NCBI GenBank assembly: GCA_033032865.1
Contig: JAWHQI010000005.1
Coordinates: 5,604,001 to 5,668,000, forward strand
Reading direction: 5' to 3'
DNA from: Dactylorhiza incarnata
Lineage: Eukaryota; Streptophyta; Magnoliopsida; Asparagales; Orchidaceae
DNA: 64,000 nucleotides
Below the pieces are notes generated by a model. It saw only the letters and a program-made list of their open reading frames with translations, was not told the origin of the DNA and did not search any database. The position numbers and the translations under genes are program-made. This document shows, one piece after another, positions 20,377-30,340 of this stretch. Position 1 is the first letter of the stretch, and each line of letters starts with the position of its first letter.

Positions 20377-23300
20377 CTGCAGAGATGATGAAATCAGGCT
20401 CTCTAAAATTTAGAGCAAGTCATTCCCAAAAAAAAAAGAACGAGAATGACCTGGGAATTATAAGGCACAAACCCTAATCGTGGGTAAAGCCATCGTGCAA
20501 TATTTGGATCAATCTCTGTCGTTGAAAAGTCAATCCACTGCTCAATCTGAGCCTGCAAGCAAGAAGATTAATAATCAACATCGTTCATCATCACTAGTAG
20601 TATTATCAAGTTCGAGTCAAGCTTTAGATATCTACAAATTGATTTTAAATTCATAAATTTGAGTTCATTTTAAATTAAGAAATGGAGTTCGAATCGCCAG
20701 ATACTAAAAGGAGAAATTTAACTTAGGGTTCATAAACACGCATGAAGAGACTAACTTACATTCGCAGTCAACATTACGACAAGTTCATCCACATGTAATT
20801 TAATGTAAGAAGAGCAACGGCAAATTTTGAAATTAACAATAAACAGGTATAAATGAAAACTAGGGCATGTTTTGAAATTTAAAGACCAAATAAAACTAAG
20901 CATATAAAGTAAACTAACTTGATACAAGCTTGAGAAAAGTCAGAGGTATACCATAGGCTCATAAGAGTGGCAATGAATCCTAGCTTAGGTGAGCATGATA
21001 AGTTGGAACTTTTTTGATGGGTGGCAAAGGATCGGTAAGATCCGAAACTTGAGGGCTCAAGTAAGAAAAGGGGGGTTTCTTATGAGATCGATGAGGGTAG
21101 GGAACTGATCGAGTAAGTCAGAGATGGTCGGACGAGGCTGAGGAACTGTCGGCATTGGAGGCTCAAGATCCAACTGGGAGCGTGACGGTTACGTCGGAGG
21201 ACAGGGGAGGAAAGGTCGTCGGAGGCCTGGGACGTCGTGGAAGGCGGCAAGTCTAGGCAGATCGATTTCAGGTGATGGGAAGATGGAGGTTTGACAAAGG
21301 GTTCGTCAAATCCACCAATAGCAGACAGAGGAGAGGTCACCAGGGTCAAGGAAGCCCCTCAGGGGGCAATGTCAGGGCGAGGAGGGTGATTGTCGGGCGG
21401 CTAGGAGAAGTCTCGGGCAAGGGCTTCACTAAATATTACCAAACAAAGGAGAGTTCTCTGCCCAATTCTATTCTGGTCCACGCGATTAAGAGGGGGAGGT
21501 TCATATAGAGAGGTTTATTAGGATTTTAATAAAAGTGTTTAATGGAAATAACGGAGGGATTAAAGTTTGATGCGGAGCAGAGGCGAGGACGAGCTTGGGC
21601 CCATTCGGGGATGATTTGGCGACTTACCATATATGGTGTGTCTAGATCGACGATCCAACTCCGTGGATGCGTCCGGATTCGTGTTGCGAGTCAATTTCAT
21701 ATATAGCTTTGTACTTTTCGGTTATTATTTCATGTAGTTTTGGCCCCGAAACCAACGACCAATCATAGTCGTTGATTCTGGGTGCCCTAATTTTATTTCT
21801 TATAAATAAGATGTTTAGGGCTGCCGTCATCTTCATTGTTGAATGTGTGGTGAGCTTTTTCCTTCATTCCGGTGATCCCCTCCGCGGTGCCGACTCCGTG
21901 GAACCCCTTGGTGACAACTCCTTGGGTAAGTTATCTCTTTTTCTCCTTGTTCTCCTCCAATTCCACCAAAACAGTCACCCCCTCCCTGATTTCCTGCAGT
22001 CGCCAGCCCCTCTCCCTGTTTTCCTGCAGTCGCCAGCCCCCCTTCTCTGTTACAGCATCAGCCACCCCTCCTCCCTATTCCTGCAGTCATCGCCCCCCTC
22101 TTTCCACCCTATACCATCAGCCGCACCCCTCCCTGACTGTTCCAGCAGCTGCCTGCCCCCTCCCTCCTTATTCCAGGGATAACCGCACCCCCCCTGCTGT
22201 CCCTACATGCCGCCAACCCCCTCCCTCCCTGTTTCTAGCAAAACCACCACGTCCTTCCTATATTTTCTTGCAACAACCATCCCCCCTACCTCTACCAGCA
22301 ACCACCGCCCCTACATATATCCAGCACACCCCATCCTCCGAAAATCCCCCAACAGCCCGCCTTTTACCCGATCCAGCCCTACCACTCCCCAACCGACCTT
22401 CTCTTCACCCGATCCCGTCCACCCACCACCAGCACCCCTCTTTTAGCCCTACAACGTTCAGATTTACTTTATTTACAGTAGCCCTAATATTTGTGTTGTG
22501 TTTTGTATTGGCTATTGGTTGTAAAACATTGTTGTGGTTTGGTTATTATATGTTTGTTTGGGATTATAGTTCATTAAGATATTTGCTCCTTGAAAATCTC
22601 TAACTGCAGGAAGGACTGATTTGTCGCGCGCTCTATCTTTGGCCCTCCCCCGGAGGGAAATCAAAGCTTGTTCGCTTAATAAATTATTTTTCCTTGCTTT
22701 GGAATATTTGTATGGGATTTAATTATTTATTATCTAATTTGGATTCACACCGTCAGATTTGCATAGCATGTAGGGTTAGGTTGTCGATTATATCACCGCC
22801 TATGGATTCGTCCTGCGTCAATTGGTATCAAAGCGAGGTTGCATGCACTTTTCGATACGTAGTCGTAGAGTCTATAAGTTTTTCATTATGTCTAGGTATC
22901 ACAATTATTCCTCCCCTCACTTTGGAGGTCTCGAGTCCACTTGCACCTGCCCTCATAGGCCCCCTTCAAGGAGACCCTCACGATAATACAATGATTATTC
23001 GCGGACGCAGTACACCACTTCCAGAGATCGTGTTGGCCACTGACACGACCCTACTATGATAGAGACGATCAGTATGATGATTGTCGTCATTCTTATCCGT
23101 ACACGTGAGCGGATCGTGTTGATCCTTCAACACGACTCGGTTACCTTAGGGATGATTAGCATGAGGATCGTTGTTCTGAGAGAGATCTTGAGAGTCGGTT
23201 TCGTACTGCTGCCCCTTCCTTTGACGGCTCATCGAGTCCCGAGACTTTCAGTTATTGGCTCGTGGACATGGAGTATTATCTTGACCATTTTTAGGTATTC

Positions 23301-26300
23301 GGTGAGCGTCGCGTCAAGTTTGCGGAACTTAGACTTTTAGATCAGGCGAGGGCATATTGGTATAGCGTTGAGAGGACCCACGAGCAAGACCGTCTACATC
23401 GCAACACTAGTTGGGTGGACATGAAGCGTACATTGTGTCAGAGGTATCTGCCTTCGTCGTATAGGAGTCGCTTGCTCGACGAATTATTTTCCCTTCAGCA
23501 AGGATCCATGTCTGTCGCTGAGTCCAGGGATCGCTTTGACGAGTTAGTTGTGAGAAGTGATATCTGAGAGGACCCAGTCATGACCACTTCCCGATTTCGA
23601 TCTGGACTTTGGTCTGACATACGTACTGAGGTGGTTTATCATAGCTCGGAGTCCCTCGAGCAGACATATCAGCTCGCTCTACGTTATGAGCAGTCTTTGA
23701 GATCCGCAAGAGCTGATCGATGGGATTCTCACCTTGACCTCCGCAGTACGAGTCCCTCCCATACTGAGGTCACCACGATGCCTACCAGTGTCCTGTCAGC
23801 CACGACAGAAGTGACACCTGGTGCAGATTGCTCTCACCCCAGTGAGGTGTTTAACCCAGTGAGTGACTTATCTCTTGTTCTTGACACGTCTCTTGTGACC
23901 CCGACTAAGAGCGAACCTGAGCAGCCTATTGAGTCTGTAGTGTTATGTGCCTCACCCACACCTCTTCCTCTACCATCCACCGGATTAGTTAGCACCCCAA
24001 CCACAGACCCACTTCCTGACACCGCACCTACGGATCCATTCTTGAGTGTAGGTCTATGTCGCCCTCCCATTGTCATTGCTCTGAGTCACATCACAACTGA
24101 GAGCCCAGAGCCTGGTGTTGATCTCGTAGTGGCTATGTCACCCATTCACGGGGACACTACCCCTCACGATGGTACTCATCTGGAGGACCATGAACCTAGT
24201 GATGAGTTCTATGACGAGACCCCAGTTGAGCCTCCGGATGATCCGCCACATCCTGATGAGGATGGGATTCGGGTGAGCCTTGCATGTGCGAGTATCGATT
24301 TATGGAATCCACTTCCATTATCGTCCCTGACCCCGCCCAGAGGATGGATATTGTGAGGAGCATCCAATATTTAGGGCACCACCTGCTGACACATCACACT
24401 CTCGCTGAGTTTTGGGATGCACCACCTGCTGACCCACCAGACGAGCTTTCTTTTTGGGGCACTCACCATAATATAGGGTCACGTCTTCTAGTCGGTGCAC
24501 ACGATTTTCACTCAGGCGGTCGTCGCATTCGCGATAAGTTTTCTTACACACCTCCTGGTGAGCCTCCTGATGTGTCACGTCCCCTGAGAGACACTTGGAT
24601 CTTTACGAGCTCGTATTCGAGTATAGATGTCTCACGAGATCATCTGAACACTCGTCGTCCACGGGATGAGTTTTTCTACACTCCTCCGAGAAAGCCTCCT
24701 GATAGGCCGCCTCCTTTGGTAGATTTTCAAGTAGTTATTAGTCTTTCCCGTAGCGAGTATGTTGTGTCCGTCATGTCTCATTTATATCATTTGCATGAGT
24801 CTGTTGAGTCGTTTCGTCATTATTTGTATGAGTCTGTTGTGTTGTCTGTTTCTCGTTTGCATGTGTGTCATGAGTCGGTCCGACGAATAATCCATATTGG
24901 TAATAAATCTTGTAAATCATATGCGGATGTTCATTGGCAAGTGCAGGTACTTCATGACGGCGAGCAGGTGATGGTGAGAATCTGCGTTGTGAGGCTCCGT
25001 GCGAGGCTTGCTAAAAGCTTGAGCGTTATGCGAATGAGTCCCTACTCAGTCCTGAGACGCATCTGGACAAATGTTTATGAACTGGTCATCCCCGCGAGCA
25101 TGGGTACCCATACTGTGTTCAATGTCAAGGACCTGACGCCATACTTTGCACCTCACGAGTATTCGAGCCCACATCTTGGCGGCCCTCCCAAGCCTTTACA
25201 CTGTTTTTACCACCCACCACTCAGTCTACCGCCGAGCCATTGCCACCACATTCATTGCCCCGTTCTCAGCCCACCTCCAACCCTTCCCGGGGATGTTGTC
25301 CCCAACAGTTTCACCATTGGCACCTCAGATTCGATCGGATCCTTCTATTAGTGTGTTGAAAGATGAGCTTATCACTGAGATCATTGCGCTTGAGTTTGTC
25401 CCCTCTACAGGCAGCCTTGGGTGCTGCTACCTGGTTTGCTGGCGCGGGCGACCCTTCACCAACGACACCTGGATGCTGTCAGCAGAGCTTGATCGATTCG
25501 CCCCCAGACTTCGACTTCAGTACGTCTGTCTCCACTCATCGGGGATGGAAACTTTTCAGTACGGAGGAGTTGATTGGCGAGGCCACTTTTCAGCGACGAC
25601 ACTTGGACGACCTCTGGCGGGCCACTTCGAGTTTTACCTGGCATACGGCGAGAGAATTCTGACCCCTACTCATCGGGAGATGAATTCTTTCAAGCCAGGG
25701 AGATTGATGCGGAGCAGAGGCGAGGACGAGCTTTGGGCCCATTCGGGGATGATTTGGCGACTTACCATATATGGAGTGCCCGGATCGACGATCTGACTCC
25801 GCGGATGCGTCCGGATTCGTGTTGCGAGTCAATTCCATATATAGTTTTGTACTTTTCGGTTATTATTTCATGTAGTTTTGGCCCCGAAACCAACGGCCAA
25901 TCATAGCCGTTGATTCCGGGTGCCCTAATTTTATTCCTTATAAATAAGATGTTTAGGGATGTCGTCATCTTCATTGTTGAATGTGTGGAGAGCATCTTCC
26001 TTCATTCTGGTGATCCCCACCGCGGTGCCTGACTCCGTGGAACCCCTCGGTGACGACTCCTTGGGTAAGTTATCTCTTTTTCTCCTTGTTCTCCTCCCCC
26101 TCCACCAAAAAAGCCACCCCCTCCCTGTTTTCCTGCAGCCGCCAGCCCCCCTCCCTGTTTTCCTGCAGCGGCAAGCCCCCCTTCTCTGTTACAGCAGCAG
26201 CCACCCCTCCTCCTCCCTATTCCTGCAGCCGACACCCCCCTCTTTCCACCCTATACATCAGTCGCACCCCTCCCTGGCTGTTCCAGCAGCCGCCAGCCCC

Positions 26301-29238
26301 CTCCCTCAATATTCCAGCGATAACCGCACCCCCTGCTATCCATGCATGCCGCCAGCCCCCTACCTCCATGTTTCCAGGAAAACCACCACGTCCTTCCTTT
26401 ATTTTTCTTGCAACAACCATCCCCCCTCCATCTACCAGCAACCACCGCCCCTACCTATATCCAGCACACCCCATCCTCCGGAAATCCCCCCAACATCCGC
26501 CCTTTTACCCGATCCAGCCCTCCCACTCCCCACCCGACCTTCTCTTCACCTGATCCCGTCAACCCACCACCAGCACCCCTTCTTTTAGCCCTCCAACGTT
26601 CAGATCTACTTTATTTACAACAGCTCTAATATTTGTGTTTTGTATTGGCTATTGGTTGTAAAACATTGTTGTGATTTGGTTATTATATGTTTGCTTGGGA
26701 TTATAGTTCATTAAGATATTTGATCCTTGAAAATCTCTAACCGCAGGAAGGACCGATTTGCCGCGCGCTCTATATTTGGCCCTCCCCGTGAAAGGAAACC
26801 AAAGCTTGTTCGCTTAATAAATTATTTTGTCTTGCTTTGGAATATTTGTGTGGGATTTAATTATTTATTATCTAATTTGGATTCACACCGTCAGATTTGC
26901 ATAGCATGTAGGGTTAGGTCGTCGATTATATCGCCGCCTATAGATTCGTCTTGCATCAAAGTTGGTCTTGGATTTCAATCTATTGATCGAGGATTTGATT
27001 AGAAAAACTTTAGGAATTCACCTGCCATTAAATTAACCTGAAATTAATTAAATATTTTATAAATTGAAATATTTAATTTCAAAAAATTTAATAGTAGAAT
27101 CAAATACTTAGTTTTCGATTTTTAATATTTTTTTTAAACTTGCCATAATTATCACTTATCCTAATTTGATGAGACTTTTCATTCATGATCTTATTGGCTG
27201 GTCACTCTAATAAGCCGCGTGCATGCGCGAGTGAGTTGCGTGATAAAAGATGCATTGGCGCTAATATCATGCACGAAAATAAAAGAAACATGCACGATAC
27301 ATATGTGAATAAAAAAGAGGGAAATAACATAAAGATGCGACTCAGGTGGCATCACAAATCAGTTAGAGAAAATTTTGGGTCACATTATCTTAGGTCTACT
27401 TCATCTTCCTAATCTTTCGATATCATCTTTCTATAGCCAGTTTACTGGTAATTTCTAGCTTTACATACCAAAACCACATTAATCTTTTTCATGTATCTTC
27501 CCTTCCATTGTTCACTTTAATTATTCCTGCAACATAATAATTTTGTAAATTTTTCTTCCTAAACTTGTCACAAATCTGCCCTAACATTCTCATTTCTATC
27601 ACGGACAACTTAGATTTCAACTACTATTTAACTGTCCAACATTCCAATGCATATACAATCATAGCCCTAATTGTGGTTTATTAAACTTATATTTTCAGTC
27701 TTGATAATAAACTCTTGCTACATGGTACTCATGTAATGACCCAACTCACAATATAAAAGGTATTGTTCATCTTGGTTCATCACAGCACGCACTAAACTAA
27801 ACCTTATAATTTTCTCTTTTTTCCCTGATGGCCTACGAATACTCCTCAGTAAGAATTACTCCTACCAAGAGCTCACTTAATGGTAAAATTCTTGACAAAA
27901 TTTCATCATTTGTTCTAAAAAAGTGCTTATGTTATTATGTGGTTGGGTTATTACAAATAGTAACAGAGTCGGACAACATGTACGATGCATTTCGGAGACA
28001 AACCCAAATGAAAATTGGCGAGCCACAAATATGATGAGGTCCGATAAGGGTGAGAAGTACCTCTGGGGCATTGAAGCCTGGTTAAAGAACATCTTTTGGC
28101 AGGCTTCTAGAATGTCATGTTTATATGAAAGGACATATGGGAGTGAACTGAATTTCCCATCAGAATTAAAGAAAAAGCTACTAAACTTACGTAATATTTT
28201 AGACCTCATAATATCAGAGGCACCTAGTATGGATCAGGTTGAACAAAAGCGCACAATTCCTCAAATATTGTGGATTGGGTCATTAAAGAAAATGTATTTA
28301 TTTAATCAATTAGCTTTAACTCTAGAATGATATGATTATTCTTCTATACAATTGATTAAAGATACTTGAAGTGATCAAACCGAAAATCACTTCTCATAAT
28401 TTTTTTAAAATTATATAACACCCATTAAAATTGCATATTCTAAGTATTCAATAAAAGTGATTATTTTCTTCATTTTATAAACTAATATCCAAATAGAATC
28501 CACCACCGGTAAATCAAGGATAGAAAAAGGAAAAATAACTTACATACTCTATCAACGAAGAACCATATAGAGGATTATCAGCCTTTAATCGAATAACTGC
28601 AGAGAGATGAAACTATAAGTGCTAAATATATGAAACTAAAATAAATAAATAAACTTGAGATAAGCATACCAAATCGAGCTATCGCATTGCTCTCGAAAAC
28701 AGGTCCATCAGGTGTTTCCAACACAGGAACCTACTTTGTCATAATAGATCAAAAATAAATTGACACCAGCATTGAGATATGCTTTTAAAAATTGCAAAAA
28801 TGACTTATGTCCATCATCAGGATAAAGTTGCCTACGACTACTAGTGTTAAAAATAATATTTAGCTAAAAGACTTTTTTACATATCATGTAAACTGTTTAC
28901 TGTTATTAGGATCCTTATGTTCAAAAATAACGTAATGGCATCATTTTTGAACATAAATGATAGTAATAACATTTTGACAATTCTATGTACTAAATAAATG
29001 AAAAAAGAATTTTATCCGAATTTCTTTTTTAACACTAATCATCAGGTTGCAGTAATTCATCTTAAGAAACAGAGATTATAACATTTACCTTTCCAAGGGG
29101 ATTCATTTTGAGAAATTCAGGGGTTTTGTTTGAGACACCCATTAGAAAATCCCGAGCAACTTCAATCTTGACACCACTATATTCTGCAGCAATGAGGGCC
29201 TTGAAAGCATTTTTGTTTGGCATGCCGGAATGAAGAAC
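19866..29238 (-). CDS. EF1B-gamma: Translation elongation factor eEF1B-gamma (partial, five exons)
   Basis: Host gene on the minus strand. eEF1B-gamma is the GST-like scaffold subunit of the cytosolic nucleotide-exchange complex that recharges eEF1A with GTP. Exons, 5' to 3': 29238-29089, 28730-28670, 28596-28544, 20552-20451, 20376-19866; all have GT/AG boundaries and join in frame without a stop. They give the N-terminal GST fold (EYSGVKIEVARDF, KVPVLETPDGPVFESNAIAR), the GST C-terminal domain (IEQWIDFSTTEIDPNIARW, VGHSVTLADIIM, SEFPHVERYVWT), the charged linker (EEEEEAPKPKEK) and the start of the EF1G domain (KNPLDLLPPSKM, DDWKRLYSNTKTNF). The start codon, a tiny first exon in this family, and the C-terminal EF1G domain are not in view. 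Intron 3 is 7991 bp because of transposons. Confidence 0.9.
20451..20552 (-). CDS. EF1B-gamma: EF1B-gamma exon (GST C-terminal domain, first part)
   Basis: 102 bp, 34 codons, AQIEQWIDFSTTEIDPN to LGFVPYNSQ. The acceptor is TTGCAG and the donor GTCATT, which is weaker than usual but keeps GT. Confidence 0.88.
21568..22820 (+). repeat. 5' LTR of the non-autonomous chromovirus
   Basis: 1253 bp, TGATGCGG to CTGCGTCA. It contains CTTATAAATAAG at about 21797-21808, a likely TATA box (the same lies at about 25938 in the other LTR), and a C-rich, nearly purine-free stretch around 21950-22440. A 243-codon open frame in that C-rich part (21872-22603) is a composition effect, not a gene. The terminal A of CATCA has become G in CGTCA. 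Confidence 0.9.
22889..23760 (+). pseudogene. Gag of the non-autonomous chromovirus (nearly open)
   Basis: After the PBS, an ATG at about 22889 opens MSRYHNYSS. The capsid core is clear at about 23230-23700: PSFDGSSSPETFSYWLVDME (after frame correction), RVKFAELRLLDQARAYWYSV, TSWVDMKRTLCQRYLPSSY, LDELFSLQQGSMSV, ALRYEQSL. These are the Retrotrans_gag hallmarks. Visible breaks are one TAG near 23293 and one TGA near 23565, the latter fitting a CGA-to-TGA transition, plus frame changes near the start. No zinc knuckle follows. Confidence 0.8.
23580..25351 (+). CDS. Long open region with repeated acidic/proline motif, running into integrase tail
   Basis: Two open frames, 23580-24356 (258 codons) and 24284-25351 (355 codons), overlap by about 70 bp in a -1 relation. 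The first continues gag and then becomes Pro/Thr/Ser/Asp-rich; the second ends with an integrase C-terminal region (KSYADVHWQVQVLHDGEQVM, NVYELVIPASMGTHTVFNVK, DLTPYFAPHEY). Between them a motif recurs: DEFYDETPVEPPDDPP (about 24201), DKFSYTPPGEPPD (24534), DEFFYTPPRKPPD (24665), with a weaker relative FWDAPPADPPDELSF. There is no RT, RNase H or integrase catalytic motif. I recognise no known domain in the repeat region; function unknown. Such long frames are unusual in this otherwise stop-filled window. Confidence 0.6.
25300..25704 (+). pseudogene. Chromodomain and tail of the non-autonomous chromovirus
   Basis: In a third frame change from the integrase tail, the sequence DELITEIIALEF, GCCYLVCWRGRPFTNDTWM and LDRFAPRL matches the three-strand plus helix layout of chromoviral chromodomains, which target integration to marked chromatin. 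Two of the usual aromatic cage residues seem present (Tyr and Trp of YLVCWRG). It is followed by about 200 bp to the 3' LTR, with the purine-rich CAAGCCAGGGAGAT just before 25705. Confidence 0.65.
25705..26958 (+). repeat. 3' LTR of the non-autonomous chromovirus
   Basis: 1254 bp, TGATGCGG to TTGCATCA, keeping the canonical CA end. It is nearly the same length as its 5' partner, with scattered substitutions concentrated in the C-rich part. Exact target duplicate AAGTT follows at 26959. Confidence 0.92.
27420..27690 (-). pseudogene. RTE LINE C-terminal fragment
   Basis: The minus strand reads AMIVYALECWTVK, then a broken LSVIEMRMLGQICDKFRKK, corresponding to the ECWAVK..QKMSVAEMRMLRWMCG block of the RTE polyprotein also seen at 7748-7990. 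It is short and frameshifted. It lies in the big EF1B-gamma intron beside the solo LTR. Confidence 0.65.
27732..27955 (+). mobile_element. Small LTR with adjacent PBS (TRIM-like element, one LTR seen)
   Basis: A 224-bp unit begins TGTAATGACCC and ends GGTTATTACA, so its ends form the inverted repeat TGTAAT/ATTACA. Two bases after it, TAGTAACAGAGTCGGA resembles a decayed TGGTATCAGAG primer-binding site. This is the layout of a TRIM or other small LTR element. I found no second LTR before the exon at 28544, so the element may be truncated. Confidence 0.6.
27956..28543. other. Intron DNA, possibly TRIM interior
   Basis: About 590 bp. The first part may be the interior of the TRIM-like element; it contains open but unrecognisable stretches of up to 135 codons. 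The last part is AT-rich and ends at the minus-strand donor of the exon at 28544. I see no conserved feature. Confidence 0.4.
28544..28596 (-). CDS. EF1B-gamma: EF1B-gamma exon (LKADNPLYGSSLIEY)
   Basis: 53 bp, acceptor CTCTGCAG and donor GTAAGT. It encodes RLKADNPLYGSSLIEY in frame with its neighbours. The next exon is 7991 bp away. Confidence 0.88.
28670..28730 (-). CDS. EF1B-gamma: EF1B-gamma exon (VPVLETPDGPVFESNAIARF)
   Basis: 61 bp, acceptor AG at 28731-28732 and donor GTATGC. It carries the conserved VPVLETPDGP and ESNAIAR turn of the GST fold. It ends in phase 1, and the next exon supplies TT to complete the following valine. Confidence 0.9.
28731..29088 (-). other. EF1B-gamma intron 2 (between the first two visible exons)
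   Basis: 358 bp of AT-rich intron bounded by GTAAATG and an AAAGTAG acceptor. It contains a short inverted repeat: AACATAAATGATAGTAATAAC versus GTTATTAGGATCCTTATGTTCAAAAATAA-type sequence around 28895-28970. No element is recognised. Confidence 0.5.
29089..29238 (-). CDS. EF1B-gamma: EF1B-gamma exon encoding the N-terminal GST fold
   Basis: Exactly 50 codons, VLHSGMPNKNAFKALIAA to KTPEFLKMNPLGK. It is preceded on the minus strand by TTTCATAG (acceptor) and followed by GTAAATG (donor). This is the thioredoxin-like half of the GST domain. The expected start (Met and about two residues) must lie upstream in a separate exon beyond 29238; I could not locate it because Gypsy sequence begins near 29380. 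Confidence 0.9.
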
Positions 29239-29379
29239 CTATGAAATATAATGTCATCAGAGTATGCATAATCCATAAATTTATACAAATTCAGTAGAAA
29301 GATAACATGAATAGATGAGTGTATACAAATTGGTTTTAATAGTGCAAATTTATCTAAAAAAGAAATGAGCAAAATTTTA

Positions 29380-29957
29380 CAAATTCCTCCAACAGCAAGT
29401 AAAGTCGTTTAAGACAAACTTCGAACAATGGCTTAAAATTTCTATCGTATATGGAATACGCACATCTTTTCTCATTAAGCTTTTTCATTAAGGAAATGCT
29501 ACGAGGCTTTTCTTTTGACTAGCACACCACCAACGCAAACATTTGCAGCATAACAACCTCAAAAACTCCAACAAGGTTTGGGGGCGCTAGTACATGACCA
29601 TGCTGCACTTCGAATTTTATTAGTTGAAATGTGCTAGTAACTTCTTCTGTCCATGTAACCAACCTCCTTTCAAACACTCAATGATTGGAGCTATGATGAT
29701 ACTGAAATGTTGAATGAACTGCCCATAAAATGACAACAAGCTATGAAAGTTGCATGTAATGAATGTTGGTTGAGGATGGCCACCTAGTCATTGCCTCAAT
29801 CTTGGTTTTGAAGCCCTTACTCAAGATGAGGCAGCCCAAGAAAGTCACTTGATCAGTCGGGAAGTGACGCTTCTTGACATTGGCGAAAATATTTTGTACG
29901 AATGGTGCTTTGAAAACTTGTTGCAAGTGCTCCGAGTGTTGCCCAATGGGCATGCTA
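29380..29957 (-). pseudogene. Gypsy RT - RNase H fragment upstream of EF1B-gamma exons
   Basis: The minus strand reads, with stops and frame changes, HLQQVFKAPF, FANVKKRHFPTDQVTFLGCL, then a WTEE segment, LAPPNLVGVFEV and MKKLNEKRCAYSIYDRNF. These are the end of Gypsy reverse transcriptase (thumb) and the start of RNase H. It ends at the LTR that starts at 29971. Its place between the exons and any promoter means the true EF1B-gamma first exon, if present, lies further right. Confidence 0.75.
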
Positions 29958-29970
29958 TGAACAACGATAA

Positions 29971-30339
29971 TGTTATGATCCCACAGATGTTACGGGCCTC
30001 AAGCGTGTGGCCTAGTTATTATTATCCTTTATTTAATGTCTTGGTATTAATTGTTGTTAGTTGTGAGTTGTTAGTTGATTAGGTTTTCATTATAAGTCTT
30101 ATAAGCAGATTTAAACTTTAAAGGCATTGGTTGTATGGATGAAGCGTCCAAAAGTTTAGTCTATTTCCTTGTCTTGTATGAAATTGTGGTAGTTCTCTCT
30201 CACCGAGCACACCCCGTATAGGCAGCCGCGGTTCCAGCTCCGCAATATCCTCCTCCAACATCATCCCCACCTCCAGCCATCCTCCGACAACTCTACAGAT
30301 GTTCCACGGAGAGCCCGTAATAACTTGGTATCAGAACCA
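29971..30339 (+). mobile_element. LTR with tRNA-Met primer-binding site (unassigned family)
   Basis: 354-bp LTR starting TGTTATGATCCCACAG and ending CCGTAATAAC, followed directly by TTGGTATCAGAACCA, the initiator tRNA-Met type PBS. The interior is cut two bases later by the solo LTR starting at 30341. It may continue at 32114. A second LTR was not found. Confidence 0.7.
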
Positions 30340-30340
30340 C

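Larger units (their letters stand above)
21568..26958 (+). mobile_element. Complete non-autonomous chromovirus-type Gypsy element
   Basis: 5' LTR 21568-22820, PBS TGGTATCAAAGC at 22823-22834, polypurine-like tract before 25705, 3' LTR 25705-26958. Exact 5-bp flanks AAGTT at 21563-21567 and 26959-26963. The LTRs start TGATGCGG, end CATCA/CGTCA, and are highly similar, so insertion is relatively recent. Inside are gag, a long open region without pol catalytic motifs, an integrase C-terminal tail and a chromodomain. No protease, RT, RNase H or integrase core is present, so it depends on a partner element. Confidence 0.92.
20640..27354 (-). mobile_element. Solo Gypsy LTR in EF1B-gamma intron, split by a younger element
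   Basis: Flanks CAAAT at 20635-20639 and 27355-27359 form an exact 5-bp target duplication. The LTR runs from TGATTTTAAATTC (20640) to GGTGGCATCA (27354) and resembles the minus-strand Gypsy LTRs at 49624-50922 and 41883-43251 (shared phrases such as AACTAGGGCA and ATGATCTTATTGG). With the inserted element (21568-26958) and its duplicated AAGTT removed, it is about 1.32 kb, the size of those LTRs. There is no internal sequence, so it is the product of LTR-LTR recombination. Confidence 0.85.

Noticed and set aside
21872..22603. 243-codon open frame, Pro/Ser-rich
   Set aside because: It lies wholly inside the 5' LTR of the non-autonomous chromovirus in a C-rich stretch; the matching 3' LTR breaks it into different frames. 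A composition effect.
27828..28330. Open frames of 68-135 codons in the EF1B-gamma intron
   Set aside because: They overlap the TRIM-like LTR and PBS; no homology recognised and the frames cross the LTR boundary.
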